In this document: one piece after another, positions 27,991-37,922 of the stretch
Layout: every line of letters starts with the position of its first letter
Position numbering within the stretch: position 1 is the first letter of the stretch
Origin: Bacillota bacterium
Lineage (GTDB): Bacteria; Bacillota; Sulfobacillia; Fermentithermobacillales; Fermentithermobacillaceae
DNA length: 64,000 bases
Direction: 5' to 3'
Assembly (NCBI GenBank): GCA_012841065.1
Contig: DUVI01000042.1
Coordinates: 1 to 64,000 of the forward strand
Notes under the pieces: model-generated
The model's database searches: none
The model's input: the letters and a program-made list of their open reading frames with translations, nothing else
Told to the model about the DNA's origin: nothing
Made by a program: the position numbers and the translations under genes

Positions 27991-28773
27991 CTATCTAGGA
28001 TGAATCATCACCAGGGCAAAACCTGACGCAAGGGAGATACCCGCCGTGGCGCCAAGCATTTCGTTGGAGACACCAAGGGTATTGCCCCTGTAAAGCACCT
28101 CATTGTTGAGGGAGAATTTGAGGTTAGCGGTAGTAGCTCCGGTAACCCGGGAAGTTATGGGCATTATGGTCACCCAGTCACCCGGGTTGCCGGCAAACAC
28201 CCGCGTCTGCATCCCCGGGCAATGTTTGTCGCCTGATACCCCGAAGATCACGGCGCCTTGGGAGTGCAATATGACGTCCAGGCCCTTCTTGGCATAATGC
28301 TCAATCAAGAGTACATTAGCTAACTCGTGGTCCAGACGCCGTCCCCCGGTGGCTCCGATTACGATTGCTGTTTCAAAGCCTTTGCGGGCGATAAGATCCA
28401 GTGCCACCTCAGTATCGGTCTTGTCCTTGTCCCGTTCCAGTCGGACTATTGGAACGCCTAACTCCTGGAAGCGGTCAATGGTATCGGGGTTCGATGAATC
28501 GAAATCTCCCACGATTATATCAGGAACCAGATTATGCTGTTTCATAAATTCCGCCCCAGAATCGGCAGCAACCACCAAAGAGGCGCCTTCCACCAGCGCC
28601 CTGTCTGCATCATGTTTTGAGCCACCCGCAACAACCAGGGCATACACGAGATTGTGCTTCACCCGTGTGGCATACTCCCAGGACACCTTGTGCCCATCAC
28701 ACGCCTCAGAATGTACCGTCTCAGAAAGCTTGGGTTTGCTGCCATCTTCACCGGCGCAGTCAAAACCTTTCAA
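27991..28773 (-). CDS. Thiamine pyrophosphokinase
   Basis: ADSGAEFMKQHNLVPDIIVGDFDSSNPDTI, DKDKTDTEVALDLI, IGATGGRRLDHELANVLLI; true start uncertain. Confidence 0.88.
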   Translation of the reverse strand: MKGFDCAGEDGSKPKLSETVHSEACDGHKVSWEYATRVKHNLVYALVVAGGSKHDADRALVEGASLVVAADSGAEFMKQHNLVPDIIVGDFDSSNPDTIDRFQELGVPIVRLERDKDKTDTEVALDLIARKGFETAIVIGATGGRRLDHELANVLLIEHYAKKGLDVILHSQGAVIFGVSGDKHCPGMQTRVFAGNPGDWVTIMPITSRVTGATTANLKFSLNNEVLYRGNTLGVSNEMLGATAGISLASGFALVMIHPR

Positions 28774-28871
28774 CAGACACTCACCTTCCGCAACAAAGGC
28801 TCCCCGTTTAACTTGATTCTACATCGTTTTGCCTGTCGCTTAAAGCAACGGCGCTCCTTTGCTTCAAGTAG

Positions 28872-28900
28872 AAAAGGGCCCTTTCAAAACGGGCCCTTTT
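28872..28900. terminator. Bidirectional-type terminator hairpin
   Basis: aaaagggccc-tttcaaaac-gggccctttt, perfect 10-bp stem with T-run. Confidence 0.75.
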
Positions 28901-29460
28901 CAGCTAGGCTGCGGTACAGATTCGTCGTTTTGTGCGAAGCACACTCATTGGTTGCTGCATATGCACTTCGATCCCTGTTCCGGTTATTGTCTTATCGTGC
29001 GCTGCATCGACCAAAACCCTGACTCGTACCCTGTGCGCTTACAAAACCCCTGTGTCATACATTCCAGAACCGAATTCCGGTTTGTCTTGGCCGAATCCTA
29101 TGGTACGTATCTGGTATAACGGTTGCATCGTACGTTGGTTTATTCCTGTTGCGTACTTGCTGCAGCCGGTACTCTGTTCTGTGCTTCGTGCAAGGCTGTG
29201 TGATTTACTGCATCTCATGCGACGTTGCTCTTACATAACAATGCTTGCTTGATCCCAGGTATTGTAGTTGCTGTGACTTTGCTGTGACTGATGCTGCATC
29301 GGATATGCATCTCTACTGTATTTCCCGGTGCAACTTATGCTTATCCCTTGCTACAGACTCTGGTGCAAAGCATCCCTGTCTACGTTACTGCGACCATTGC
29401 TACAGACCTGACTCCGCAACCCATCTGTCGGAAGGCTTCTGCCGAAGCCCCAACAGAAAC

Positions 29461-30723
29461 TTATAGGAAAATTCCTCTGATCTTCTGGGCAGCAATCAAC
29501 CGCTTGAGCGCTACGATGTAAGCTGCCATCCTCATAGGAATCTTCAATTCTTCTGCAGTTTCATATACTTCGTTGAACGCCTTGACCATGATCCTCTCAA
29601 GGTTGGAGTTCACGGTTTCAATGTCCCAGTAATGGTGCTGCAAGTTCTGGACCCACTCGAAGTATGAACACGTGACTCCGCCCGCATTGGTGAGGATGTC
29701 AGGGCAAGCTATGATGCCTCTTTCCTCAAGCACCTTATCTCCGGCAAAGGTTGTCGGCCCGTTGGCACCTTCGATGACAACTTTAGCCTGGACTTCTTTT
29801 GCGACCTCTTCTGTAATCTGGTTCTCCAAAGCTGCCAGCACCAAGAAGTCACACTTGCATGTGAGAATCCCGTGGTTGTCTGTAGTTTTGACTCCTTCCT
29901 GCTGGTAGCCTTCGATAATGCGCCTCGGATGCTTGTCTACATATTCCAACAAAGCAGGAATATCCAACCCGTCTTCACAATAAAGCCCGCCTGATACATC
30001 GCTGACGGCCACTATCTTGGCGCCCGCTTCATACAGGAACTTCGCAGCGTTGCTACCCACGTTGCCAAACCCCTGGACCGCAACGGTGGATTTAGCAAGA
30101 TCCATGTTGAGTTTCTTCGCAAGTTCCCAGGTGACAAAGAAGACTCCCAATCCTGTAGCCTCTTTGCGGCCGACAGATCCGCCGGCTTCCACCGGTTTGC
30201 TGGTTACAACTCCTGGGGAATATACGCCGGCGAGGGTGCTGTAAGTGTCCATTATCCAACCCATCATCTGCTGGGTAGTGTTAACGTCAGTAGCAGGAAT
30301 GTCCTTCTCAGGTCCTATGAAATCCGCTATCTTGGCTGTGTATCCTCTGGTAATCCTCTCAATTTCACCCTGGGACAGTCCGGTAGGATCAACTGTTACC
30401 CCACCTTTAGCCCCTCCATAGGGAATATCAACAACGGCACACTTGAAGGTCATCCAAGCCGCCAAAGCTCTGGTTTCATCCATATCTACGTCAGGATGGA
30501 ACCGGATCCCGCCCTTGGCAGGGCCTCTAATGGTACTGTGCTGGACGCGATAGCCGGTAAACACGCGGATGGTCCCATCGTCCATCTTGACAGGGAAGTT
30601 AACTGTCAGTTCCCGTTCAGGATAACGTAGGGTTATGTAATCTTGCTTGTCCAACCCCGCGATCTCTGCGGCCGCATCTAGCTGCTCGAGCATGTTCTCG
30701 AATGGATTGGTTTTCTGAGCCAT
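29461..30723 (-). CDS. gdhA: Glu/Leu/Phe/Val dehydrogenase (glutamate dehydrogenase)
   Basis: GGIRFHPDVDMDETRALAAWMTFKCAVVDIPYGGAKGGV, VAVQGFGNVGSNAA. Confidence 0.93.
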   Translation of the reverse strand: MAQKTNPFENMLEQLDAAAEIAGLDKQDYITLRYPERELTVNFPVKMDDGTIRVFTGYRVQHSTIRGPAKGGIRFHPDVDMDETRALAAWMTFKCAVVDIPYGGAKGGVTVDPTGLSQGEIERITRGYTAKIADFIGPEKDIPATDVNTTQQMMGWIMDTYSTLAGVYSPGVVTSKPVEAGGSVGRKEATGLGVFFVTWELAKKLNMDLAKSTVAVQGFGNVGSNAAKFLYEAGAKIVAVSDVSGGLYCEDGLDIPALLEYVDKHPRRIIEGYQQEGVKTTDNHGILTCKCDFLVLAALENQITEEVAKEVQAKVVIEGANGPTTFAGDKVLEERGIIACPDILTNAGGVTCSYFEWVQNLQHHYWDIETVNSNLERIMVKAFNEVYETAEELKIPMRMAAYIVALKRLIAAQKIRGIFL

Positions 30724-31057
30724 GTAATCACCCTTCTTGCATATTCAGTAATCCCCATTCGCACAACCGGAAGCCCGGCGGTAAGGTAGATTTGTGACGA
30801 GCATCACAGATACCCTACCAAGGTACACTATATAGTTTGGCAGTCAATAAATCAACCTCTATTTTCGACAAGTATGCGTAAGACCTGACTAGATTGGCTG
30901 AGCCTTTTGTCCCGTCCACCTTCCCCCACCAGTTAAAGGTGCTGTTCCGACCTCGTCCGGTTCTCTGATTGCATCAACAGCCGGGCCAGAGTTTTTGCTT
31001 CAGCGCCAAGAATATGTCACAGGATTTCTCCGCATCCTTAACACGAGGTGATATTGC

Positions 31058-31600
31058 ATGACCCATCAGCTAACTCAGAAGGAACGGTCGTTATTACAAG
31101 ATCAACTAGCCCATGAGGAAATTTGCATTAAGAAGTACAGGGGATATGCCAACCTTGCCAAGTCCCAGGAGCTGCGCAACCTGTTCAACGAACTGGCCCA
31201 GGAGGAGCTAAATCACTACGATTTGCTGAACAGGTACTTAGGCGGTCAGGGTGGACAGCAACAACAGCAGGAGCAACAGCAACAACAGCACCATATGATC
31301 AGAGGTTCAGGTTTTGAACCCCATCAATTTGACACCCGAACCCATGCATGGAGCCAGCAAACACAGCAACAAAACCAACAGAGCCAGGGCCAACAGGCGG
31401 GCCCGGCTGACGATGCAGCTATGTGTCAAGACATGCTCATGACGGAAAAATTCATCTCCGGCGTCTACGACACTTCGGTATTTGAATCAGCCAACCCCCG
31501 GCTCAGAAGAGACCTTCAGAAAATCCAGGAAGACGAACAAAAACACGGCGAGAAAATCTTCAATTACATGCAAGAACATGGCTACTATAACCCACAGTAG
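31058..31600 (+). CDS. CotF-like ferritin-fold spore coat protein with Gln-rich insert
   Basis: LTQKERSLLQDQLAHEEICIKKYRGYANLAKSQELRNLFNELAQEELNHYDLLNRYL ... QDMLMTEKFISGVYDTSVFESANPRLRRDLQKIQEDEQKHGEKIFNYMQEHGYY. Confidence 0.85.
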   Translation: MTHQLTQKERSLLQDQLAHEEICIKKYRGYANLAKSQELRNLFNELAQEELNHYDLLNRYLGGQGGQQQQQEQQQQQHHMIRGSGFEPHQFDTRTHAWSQQTQQQNQQSQGQQAGPADDAAMCQDMLMTEKFISGVYDTSVFESANPRLRRDLQKIQEDEQKHGEKIFNYMQEHGYYNPQ

Positions 31601-31672
31601 CCCCATTTAGGCCGCGTACAGCAAGCACCATTGCGCCATTCCAGCCGCCCGCCATAGCCCGGCGGGAGGAAA

Positions 31673-31709
31673 CTGCACCGGGGAAAGGGCATACCCTGCC
31701 CCGGTGCAG
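31673..31709. terminator. Strong hairpin downstream of cotF-like gene
   Basis: ctgcaccgggg / ccccggtgcag 11-bp stem with inner agggCATAccct; no T-run. Confidence 0.45.
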
Positions 31710-31789
31710 CCTACAACGCCTCATAAGGAGTAGCAACTTCTCCTCATTTACATAATATGAACTAGATTAACGGAGAGGAGGACTCAATC

Positions 31790-31882
31790 ATGGGAGGCAG
31801 ACAATGCGGAGGGTGCTTTGATGACCCCTTAGTGTTCATCATCTTCCTGATTCTCGTTCTGCTCATACTGGGAATCAACTAA
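31790..31882 (+). CDS. 30-aa hydrophobic small membrane protein
   Basis: MGGRQCGGCFDDPLVFIIFLILVLLILGIN*, ATG preceded by ggagaggagg RBS; absent from the supplied ORF track (too short). Confidence 0.75.
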   Translation: MGGRQCGGCFDDPLVFIIFLILVLLILGIN

Positions 31883-31898
31883 TAGACGCAAGACAAAA

Positions 31899-31924
31899 GG
31901 CCGCACTCTCTTTCAGGTGCGGCC
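31899..31924 (-). terminator. Rho-independent terminator of the glutaredoxin gene
   Basis: ggccgcac / gtgcggcc 8-bp perfect stem, followed by TTTT on the minus strand. Confidence 0.65.
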
Positions 31925-31945
31925 GGCATCATTTCCTAGGCCCGG

Positions 31946-32188
31946 TTAGAGCCCAAGCAGCTCATCAATCTTGTTCTTATCAAACCCAACCACAACGTTG
32001 CCGTCTATGTCCAACACAGGTACACCCATCCGGCCTGAAATCTTGACCATTTCCCGTGCAGCCTGAACATCTACTGAAACATCTTTTTCCTCAAATTCGA
32101 TCCCTGCGTTTTTCAAATAGTCTTTAGCTCTTACACACCATGGACAGGTGGGAGTGGAATACACTACCACTTTGTGTTCAGCAGCCAT
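31946..32188 (-). CDS. Glutaredoxin/NrdH-like redoxin
   Basis: VVVYSTPTCPWCVRAKDYLKNAGIEFEEKDVS (CPWC); start at ATG 32188 with RBS ggaggtg. Confidence 0.9.
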   Translation of the reverse strand: MAAEHKVVVYSTPTCPWCVRAKDYLKNAGIEFEEKDVSVDVQAAREMVKISGRMGVPVLDIDGNVVVGFDKNKIDELLGL

Positions 32189-32424
32189 ACAGACACCTCC
32201 GTATTTTTCACTCATATATCCGATGACACCGGTTGAGTATATGTTCCCCGACTTGAGGGGGAATTTCAACGTTTGCCGCCAATTTACACATTCGACCATA
32301 TCTGCTATCCCACTTCAGTTCAGGACATACTAGAAAGGGCATGGGAGCCTGCATCTCCCCTACTTAGCAGGCAGGATGGCCGCACAAGCATTAATGCCGG
32401 CAACCGATTTGCGAGGTGGATTCA

Positions 32425-32622
32425 ATGCACAAAACGTCCCTTTCTACAAGAGGCCAGATAGTCATCCCAGCTCAGATCAGGAACAAACTTGGCCTCAAAC
32501 CCGGCACCAGGTTTGCCGTATACGATCTGGACGGCAAAGTGGTGCTCGTACCTGAATTGGATGATCCTGTGGGGCACGGGCTGGGTTTTTTCAACAGAAA
32601 GAGCACCGGTCAAGGAGAGTAA
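32425..32622 (+). CDS. AbrB/MazE/SpoVT-domain antitoxin-like protein
   Basis: MHKTSLSTRGQIVIPAQIRNKLGLKPGTRFAVYDLDGKVVLVP. Confidence 0.88.
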   Translation: MHKTSLSTRGQIVIPAQIRNKLGLKPGTRFAVYDLDGKVVLVPELDDPVGHGLGFFNRKSTGQGE

Positions 32623-32625
32623 CCA

Positions 32626-33090
32626 ATGAGGCTGAACAGTCAGGAAAATGCATCCCTGTGTAGTGACTCACCTTGCATCATTGATGCTCCGTCACTAATC
32701 GCATATCTTGAAGGCACCCCGAAAGGACAAGTAATCCAAAGGATTCTCGAGCAGACACATAGCTGCGGAGCTAAGATAAAGATCACGGCACTCGACATGA
32801 TCTTGGTGTACCTCAAAGGCATATCCGAACATCCGGACTCCTTTGCCGAACTGCTTGCCCTGTTGGACCAGCTCCCCATCCAGGTAGAGCCTGTCACACA
32901 AGAGGGCGCCCTGGAGGCCGCCAAACTCATGGCGGAGCACCCGGGCCTTGAGCCTGGCGCAGGGTTATCCGTATATCTTGCGAAAACGGTGGATGGAACC
33001 CTTATCACCGCAGATCGCTCTGTGCATGAACGTAAACTCCTGCCTCCCGACCGGATTGTATATGTGGGCGATGACGGCGGACACGGATAG
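32626..33090 (+). CDS. PIN-domain protein (VapC-like, apparently degenerate)
   Basis: CIIDAPSLIAYLEG...ITALDMILVYLKG...PGAGLSVYLAKTVDGTLITADRSV; adjacent to AbrB-type antitoxin. Confidence 0.75.
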   Translation: MRLNSQENASLCSDSPCIIDAPSLIAYLEGTPKGQVIQRILEQTHSCGAKIKITALDMILVYLKGISEHPDSFAELLALLDQLPIQVEPVTQEGALEAAKLMAEHPGLEPGAGLSVYLAKTVDGTLITADRSVHERKLLPPDRIVYVGDDGGHG

Positions 33091-33194
33091 CTTATCAGGA
33101 GCCGAGCCGTCGGTGCTGCCCACAAACAGGAAGGACAACCTGAACCGATTGTAGAATGTCTGGTACACCCGACCATTGCATAGGAGGAGATATC

Positions 33195-33683
33195 ATGGGC
33201 GTTAAGTTCGAAGTCGTAAACATTGATAAGCCCGAAAATCTGAACATGATACTTGGCCAGTCCCATTTCATAAAATCGGTGGAAGACCTTTACGAAGCCA
33301 TGGCAAACGCCGGCGGCGCGATCAAGTTCGGAATTGCGTTCTTGGAAGCCAGCGGGCCCCGCTTGGTGCGCTCAGCCGGCAACGACGACAAGTTGGTTGA
33401 ACTTGCGGTAAACAACGCCTTGGCCATCGGAACAGGCCACGCTTTCATCATTTTCATGGAAAACGGTTTCCCCATAAACGTGCTGAACAACATCAAGATG
33501 GTGCCTGAAGTGGTCAACATCTTCTGCGCCACCGCCAACCCAGTGCAGGTGATTGTGGCCGAATCCGGGCAAGGCCGCGGGATCATGGGAGTTATTGACG
33601 GTGGCTCACCCAAGGGAGTAGAAGGCCCGGATGACATCCAGACGCGCAAGTCTTTCTTGAGGCAAATAGGTTACAAACTCTAA
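33195..33683 (+). CDS. Adenosine-specific kinase family (PF04008-type) protein
   Basis: LGQSHFIKSVEDLYEAM...GPRLVRSAGNDDKLVELA...GTGHAFIIFMENGFPINVLNNIK...RGIMGVIDGGSP. Confidence 0.82.
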   Translation: MGVKFEVVNIDKPENLNMILGQSHFIKSVEDLYEAMANAGGAIKFGIAFLEASGPRLVRSAGNDDKLVELAVNNALAIGTGHAFIIFMENGFPINVLNNIKMVPEVVNIFCATANPVQVIVAESGQGRGIMGVIDGGSPKGVEGPDDIQTRKSFLRQIGYKL

Positions 33684-33771
33684 CGCCAACCGCTACCTGA
33701 CCTTATTGGAGAATTGGCCGCTGCCAAACATCACGCAGCGGCCTCAACAATTCTTCTCCAGACGTGGAACC

Positions 33772-34623
33772 TTAGTACTTAAAGAACCCCTGGCCGGTTT
33801 TCCGCCCAAGGTGTCCTTTGTCTATCATTTCTTTAAGCAACGGGCATGGCTTGTACTTGTCGTCACCGAAATCTTTGTGCAGCGTGTCCATGATAGCGTA
33901 AAGCACGTCTATCCCGATTAGGTCTGCAAGGGACAGGGGTCCCATTGGATGATTTGCTCCCAGTTTCATAGCTGTATCGATGTCTTCCGCCGATGCTACA
34001 CCTTCCATCAAAAGGTACGCTGCTTCGTTGAGCATGGGACACAACAAGCGGTTTACGACAAATCCGGGTGACTCCTTGACTACCACAGGAGTTTTGCCCA
34101 ATCTTAGGCACAATTCCCGGGCCTTGTCCAAAGCTACCTTAGAGGTGTTGCTGCCTTTTATGAGTTCTACAAGTTTCATGACAGGTACAGGATTGAAAAA
34201 GTGGATCCCCATGAATCTGGCTGGGTTGTCAACCGAGCCTGACATTCCGGTAATGCTGAGAGACGAAGTGTTTGAACCTATGAGCACATCTTTACCGGCT
34301 ACCTGCGAGACTCTTGTCAAGACGTCCTTTTTAACTTCCATATCCTCATAAACCGCTTCCAGAACCACTTCAGCGTCCTTGAGGTCATCGTAATTATCCG
34401 AGTAGATGAGCTTAGCCAACATCTCGTCTCTTGCCTGGGCAGTTATCCTTCCCCGCTGCACACCTCTGTCAAGGCTTTTTTCAATGCCTTGATATCCTTT
34501 GGACGCCAGCTCAATTGTGGAGTCGAGCAAGACAACGTCAAAACCTGCCGCAAGACACGATTCTGCAATCCCCCGGCCCATGGTTCCTGCACCTACTACG
34601 CCAATCTTTCCGACCATGCACAA
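33772..34623 (-). CDS. 3-hydroxybutyryl-CoA dehydrogenase
   Basis: KIGVVGAGTMGRGIAESCLAAG, GIHFFNPVPVMKLVELI, NHPMGPLSLADLIG. Confidence 0.93.
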   Translation of the reverse strand: MCMVGKIGVVGAGTMGRGIAESCLAAGFDVVLLDSTIELASKGYQGIEKSLDRGVQRGRITAQARDEMLAKLIYSDNYDDLKDAEVVLEAVYEDMEVKKDVLTRVSQVAGKDVLIGSNTSSLSITGMSGSVDNPARFMGIHFFNPVPVMKLVELIKGSNTSKVALDKARELCLRLGKTPVVVKESPGFVVNRLLCPMLNEAAYLLMEGVASAEDIDTAMKLGANHPMGPLSLADLIGIDVLYAIMDTLHKDFGDDKYKPCPLLKEMIDKGHLGRKTGQGFFKY

Positions 34624-34722
34624 ACCTCCTCTCTACATAAAACCTTCTACAATACGCATTATATTCCTGCCAAGGGGAGTGGAGTTCACGTCAAAGCACC
34701 GGAAATCCAGCGCGGAAGCTCA

Positions 34723-35769
34723 TCAAGCACTCCTGCCGGCCACGGCGGTTCGAAGAAATCTAAGCAACACGCGGAAGAGCCCGGCCAGGGGCACAGCGAG
34801 GAAAACCCCCCAGAAGCCAAGCAGCTCGCCGCCTGCAAAGATGGCAAATATGACCCATAGAGGATGGAGCCCTATCCGCTCGCCGGTTACTCTGGGGACC
34901 AGGACACTCGAATCAAACCATTGGATGAGGCCTACCAAAGCCAGAGCCCACAACCCTGTCACAGGCGAGTTCAGAAATGCCACTACAAGTATGGGTATGC
35001 TGCCGATGGCAGGTCCGAAATACGGTATGAACTCCCCGAGCCCGCTTATAACCCCCAAGACCGCCCCGTACTTGAGCCTGAGCAGTATCGACGCGGTCCA
35101 AACCATCATGGTCACAAACAAGGCAACCAGCGATTGTCCCCTGATGAATCCTGCAAACACCCTGTCTATGTCTCTCACCAGGTCCATGTAATGAAGCGGA
35201 TAGCCTGACATCCTAATGACAGCTTGGTGCCTCCATTTGTTTATATCCCTGAGAATGTAATATGCGATTACCGGCGCAAGCAGGACGTATGGGACAAAAC
35301 TTGCTGACGACAAGATCGCCTGGACTAACCCCTCACCTGCGCTCACAAGCTGGGTTTCCAACCGGGCAAGGGCATTGGCAACTCCTTGCACAAACCCTTC
35401 AGGCACGTTGTACTGTCTGCCCAGTTCATAGCCCCTTGTAGAAAGCTGTTGTATCGCCTCAATGTACTTGGGGATCTCCGTTGAAATCTCCCTGAGATCG
35501 TTGAAGAAACGGGGGACGAAATATACCCCCAGCAGCAGGGCGACAGTGAAGATGATAAGGTACACTGAAGCTATCGCTCCGGTCCTTGACATACCGCGGC
35601 GGTGGAGAAACCCCACCGGCGGTTCAAGCATGTAGCTCAAGAAAGCGGCCAAAATAAAGGGAATCAGTACCTTGCGCAACAAAACGAGCACAAGTACTGA
35701 GGCAATGACAAGTCCCCAATAGATTATGTGTCTGCGCCTACTGTAGTCCGCCTGAGAACCTTCCTGCAA
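34723..35769 (-). CDS. AI-2E family (PerM/YtvI-type) transporter
   Basis: FILAAFLSYMLEPPVGFLHRRGMSR, SGLGEFIPYFGPAIGSIP. Confidence 0.9.
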   Translation of the reverse strand: MQEGSQADYSRRRHIIYWGLVIASVLVLVLLRKVLIPFILAAFLSYMLEPPVGFLHRRGMSRTGAIASVYLIIFTVALLLGVYFVPRFFNDLREISTEIPKYIEAIQQLSTRGYELGRQYNVPEGFVQGVANALARLETQLVSAGEGLVQAILSSASFVPYVLLAPVIAYYILRDINKWRHQAVIRMSGYPLHYMDLVRDIDRVFAGFIRGQSLVALFVTMMVWTASILLRLKYGAVLGVISGLGEFIPYFGPAIGSIPILVVAFLNSPVTGLWALALVGLIQWFDSSVLVPRVTGERIGLHPLWVIFAIFAGGELLGFWGVFLAVPLAGLFRVLLRFLRTAVAGRSA

Positions 35770-35953
35770 TATGTCCGATACTGCCCTGTGCCCTCCTCCA
35801 CGCTCTCCTCGCCCTTCGTTCCATTGCCATCCTGGTCCGTTCTGAAGGAGTCATTGGCTCTTTTGTCATAACCATAAAGCCCAGGACTACCCCTGCGATG
35901 GCACCCAGTGCCACTCCGTCCCAAAACGTCCTTTGTTTCATGCGCGAATACAA
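35738..35953 (-). CDS. Small YtxH-like membrane protein
   Basis: MKQRTFWDGVALGAIAGVVLGFMVMTKEPMT; start likely ATG 35941. Confidence 0.55.
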   Translation of the reverse strand: MYSRMKQRTFWDGVALGAIAGVVLGFMVMTKEPMTPSERTRMAMERRARRAWRRAQGSIGHIAGRFSGGLQ

Positions 35954-36024
35954 CTCCTTTTTCCCTGTGAGTACTCCTAATCCAAATGCCCACTTTACTG
36001 CCTTAAGTCATAGCCGCTTGAAGT

Positions 36025-36255
36025 TCACTCAGGTTCACGCCGCAATCCTGTGCCTGGCTGGGATTGATTAGTCGGCGCTGAACCGGGCAGAGTCCCGCCC
36101 TCGAGAGTTTCAGGAATGGCAATGCCGTTGGGTTCCAGCCTGTACATCCTGATCCCCTTGTCTGTAGGCTCAAACTCGATGCTACAATCCCAGCAGTAGT
36201 ATTGGCCTTGCCCAATCCTTCCTGTAGATCTGCTCTTGCACTTTGGGCAGTTCAT
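36025..36255 (-). CDS. Small zinc-ribbon protein
   Basis: MNCPKCKSRSTGRIGQGQYYCWDCSIEF, paired CxxC motifs. Confidence 0.7.
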   Translation of the reverse strand: MNCPKCKSRSTGRIGQGQYYCWDCSIEFEPTDKGIRMYRLEPNGIAIPETLEGGTLPGSAPTNQSQPGTGLRREPE

Positions 36256-36437
36256 ACAGACGCCCCCTGGTCGATCGAACTAAATCAGTGTTTGGTCTGA
36301 CAGTCCCGTCACAGAAATTCTGCCCAGACACAATGGCGATTATCCATGAACAAGACAGCGCGTGCGGGACATATACGGGAGTCTATTGGTTCATAGGAGT
36401 TGTCATGCAAGTGTCAGGAGCCGGAAACCCTGCGGCA

Positions 36438-37922
36438 TCAAGACTTGTTTTTCCTGCCGGAGCGCCCAGGGTCTATGTCGTTCTCAGCAGGCTCGTAGTA
36501 TTTGCTTCCCTTGAGTTGTGGAGGAAGGTATTGCTGTTCAGCATAGTGGCCGGGATAATCGTGGGGATAAAGGTAGCCGTCACCATGGCCAAGCTGCCTG
36601 GCTCCCCGGTAACCCGTCCCCCGCAGGTGCAAAGGCACAGGGTAAGCAGGTTTTTCCTTAACATCTTCCAGCGCCTTGTCTATGGCAAGATATGCTGAGT
36701 TTGATTTGGGCGCCAGGGCCACATACACAGTTGCCTGGGCCAGGGGTATCCTCGCTTCGGGCATCCCAAGGTGTTCCGCGGCCCTGAAAGCTGCTTCCGC
36801 CAGCACGAGGGCCATGGGATCTGCCATGCCTACATCTTCAGACGCGCATATCACAAGCCGCCTGGCGATATACCTCGGGTCTTCCCCGGAATGAATCATG
36901 CGGGCAAGCCAGTAGAGAGCCGCATCGGGGTCACTCCCCCTCATGCTTTTGATGTAGGCGGATATTATGTCGTAATGCCAATCCCCCGCCTTATCGTACA
37001 ACCCCACCGGGCTCTGGGTCAGCTCAATGAGTTTATCGAGGGACAGCACCCTCTTGCCGTCTGCCTCATCTCCGGCATAATACAGGGCCTCAAGCACATT
37101 AAGGGCTGTGCGGGCATCTCCGTTAGAATATGCAACGATGTGGTCCAGCACCCCGTCTTCTATTGTCAGCATCGATGCGGCCCAACCCGGATCGCCCTGG
37201 TCATCACAACCCCCGGCTTCTTCCCCGGCAGCGACTTCACTCTTGTCGGTCCCTGCCAAAAGCCCCCTGTCCGGATCATTTACCGCTCTTTCCAGCAAAG
37301 CGCGGATGTGTTCCGGGGAAAGATGCTCAAACCTGAATATCCTCATCCTGGACAGCAGCGCAGAATTGACGGAGAAATAGGGGTTTTCGGTGGTAGCGCC
37401 GATAAGTATAACGGTGCCGTTTTCCACATAAGGCAATAGCACATCTTGCTGGGCTTTGGAAAAACGGTGGATCTCATCCAAGAACAGAATGGTCTTCCTC
37501 CCGACCTTCCTTGCCTGGAGCGCAAAATCCACTACCTTGCGGACATCCTGCACGCCTGAAGATACTGCCGACAGTTCCCTGAAGTAAGAGCGGGTCTTTG
37601 ACGCAATCAGCCGTGCCAAGGCGGTCTTGCCGGTGCCGGGAGGCCCCCAGAATATCATGGATATTAGCTTATCCTCTTCCACCATGCGCCTGAGGGGTTT
37701 GCCGGGCCCCATTATTTCCTCCTGGCCCAGGTACTCGTCAAAGTCCAAAGGCGTCATCCTCAGCGCCAGAGGGGCACCCGGAGGCACGTGGTTTATGCCA
37801 CCTGGTTCTGCCCACGTGCCATGCCCAGGCCGGCCGGTGCGCCTTTGCTTAGAAGGCTCTTGTCCGGCTGCCCCCGGCTTTGAATCACCAGGCTGATTGT
37901 CCCATAGCCCTTTTTGGCTCAT
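36438..37922 (-). CDS. rarA: Replication-associated recombination protein A (RarA/MgsA AAA+ ATPase)
   Basis: [73 protein letters not shown]. Confidence 0.95.
   Translation of the reverse strand: MSQKGLWDNQPGDSKPGAAGQEPSKQRRTGRPGHGTWAEPGGINHVPPGAPLALRMTPLDFDEYLGQEEIMGPGKPLRRMVEEDKLISMIFWGPPGTGKTALARLIASKTRSYFRELSAVSSGVQDVRKVVDFALQARKVGRKTILFLDEIHRFSKAQQDVLLPYVENGTVILIGATTENPYFSVNSALLSRMRIFRFEHLSPEHIRALLERAVNDPDRGLLAGTDKSEVAAGEEAGGCDDQGDPGWAASMLTIEDGVLDHIVAYSNGDARTALNVLEALYYAGDEADGKRVLSLDKLIELTQSPVGLYDKAGDWHYDIISAYIKSMRGSDPDAALYWLARMIHSGEDPRYIARRLVICASEDVGMADPMALVLAEAAFRAAEHLGMPEARIPLAQATVYVALAPKSNSAYLAIDKALEDVKEKPAYPVPLHLRGTGYRGARQLGHGDGYLYPHDYPGHYAEQQYLPPQLKGSKYYEPAENDIDPGRSGRKNKS

Noticed and set aside
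28932-29521. Small plus-strand Cys-rich ORFs between thiN and gdhA
   Set aside because: No RBS, overlapping one another, skewed composition; not supportable as genes.
36243-36698. 151-aa plus-strand ORF over the rarA 3' end
   Set aside because: Overlaps the coding sequence of a clear RarA; no RBS, likely spurious.
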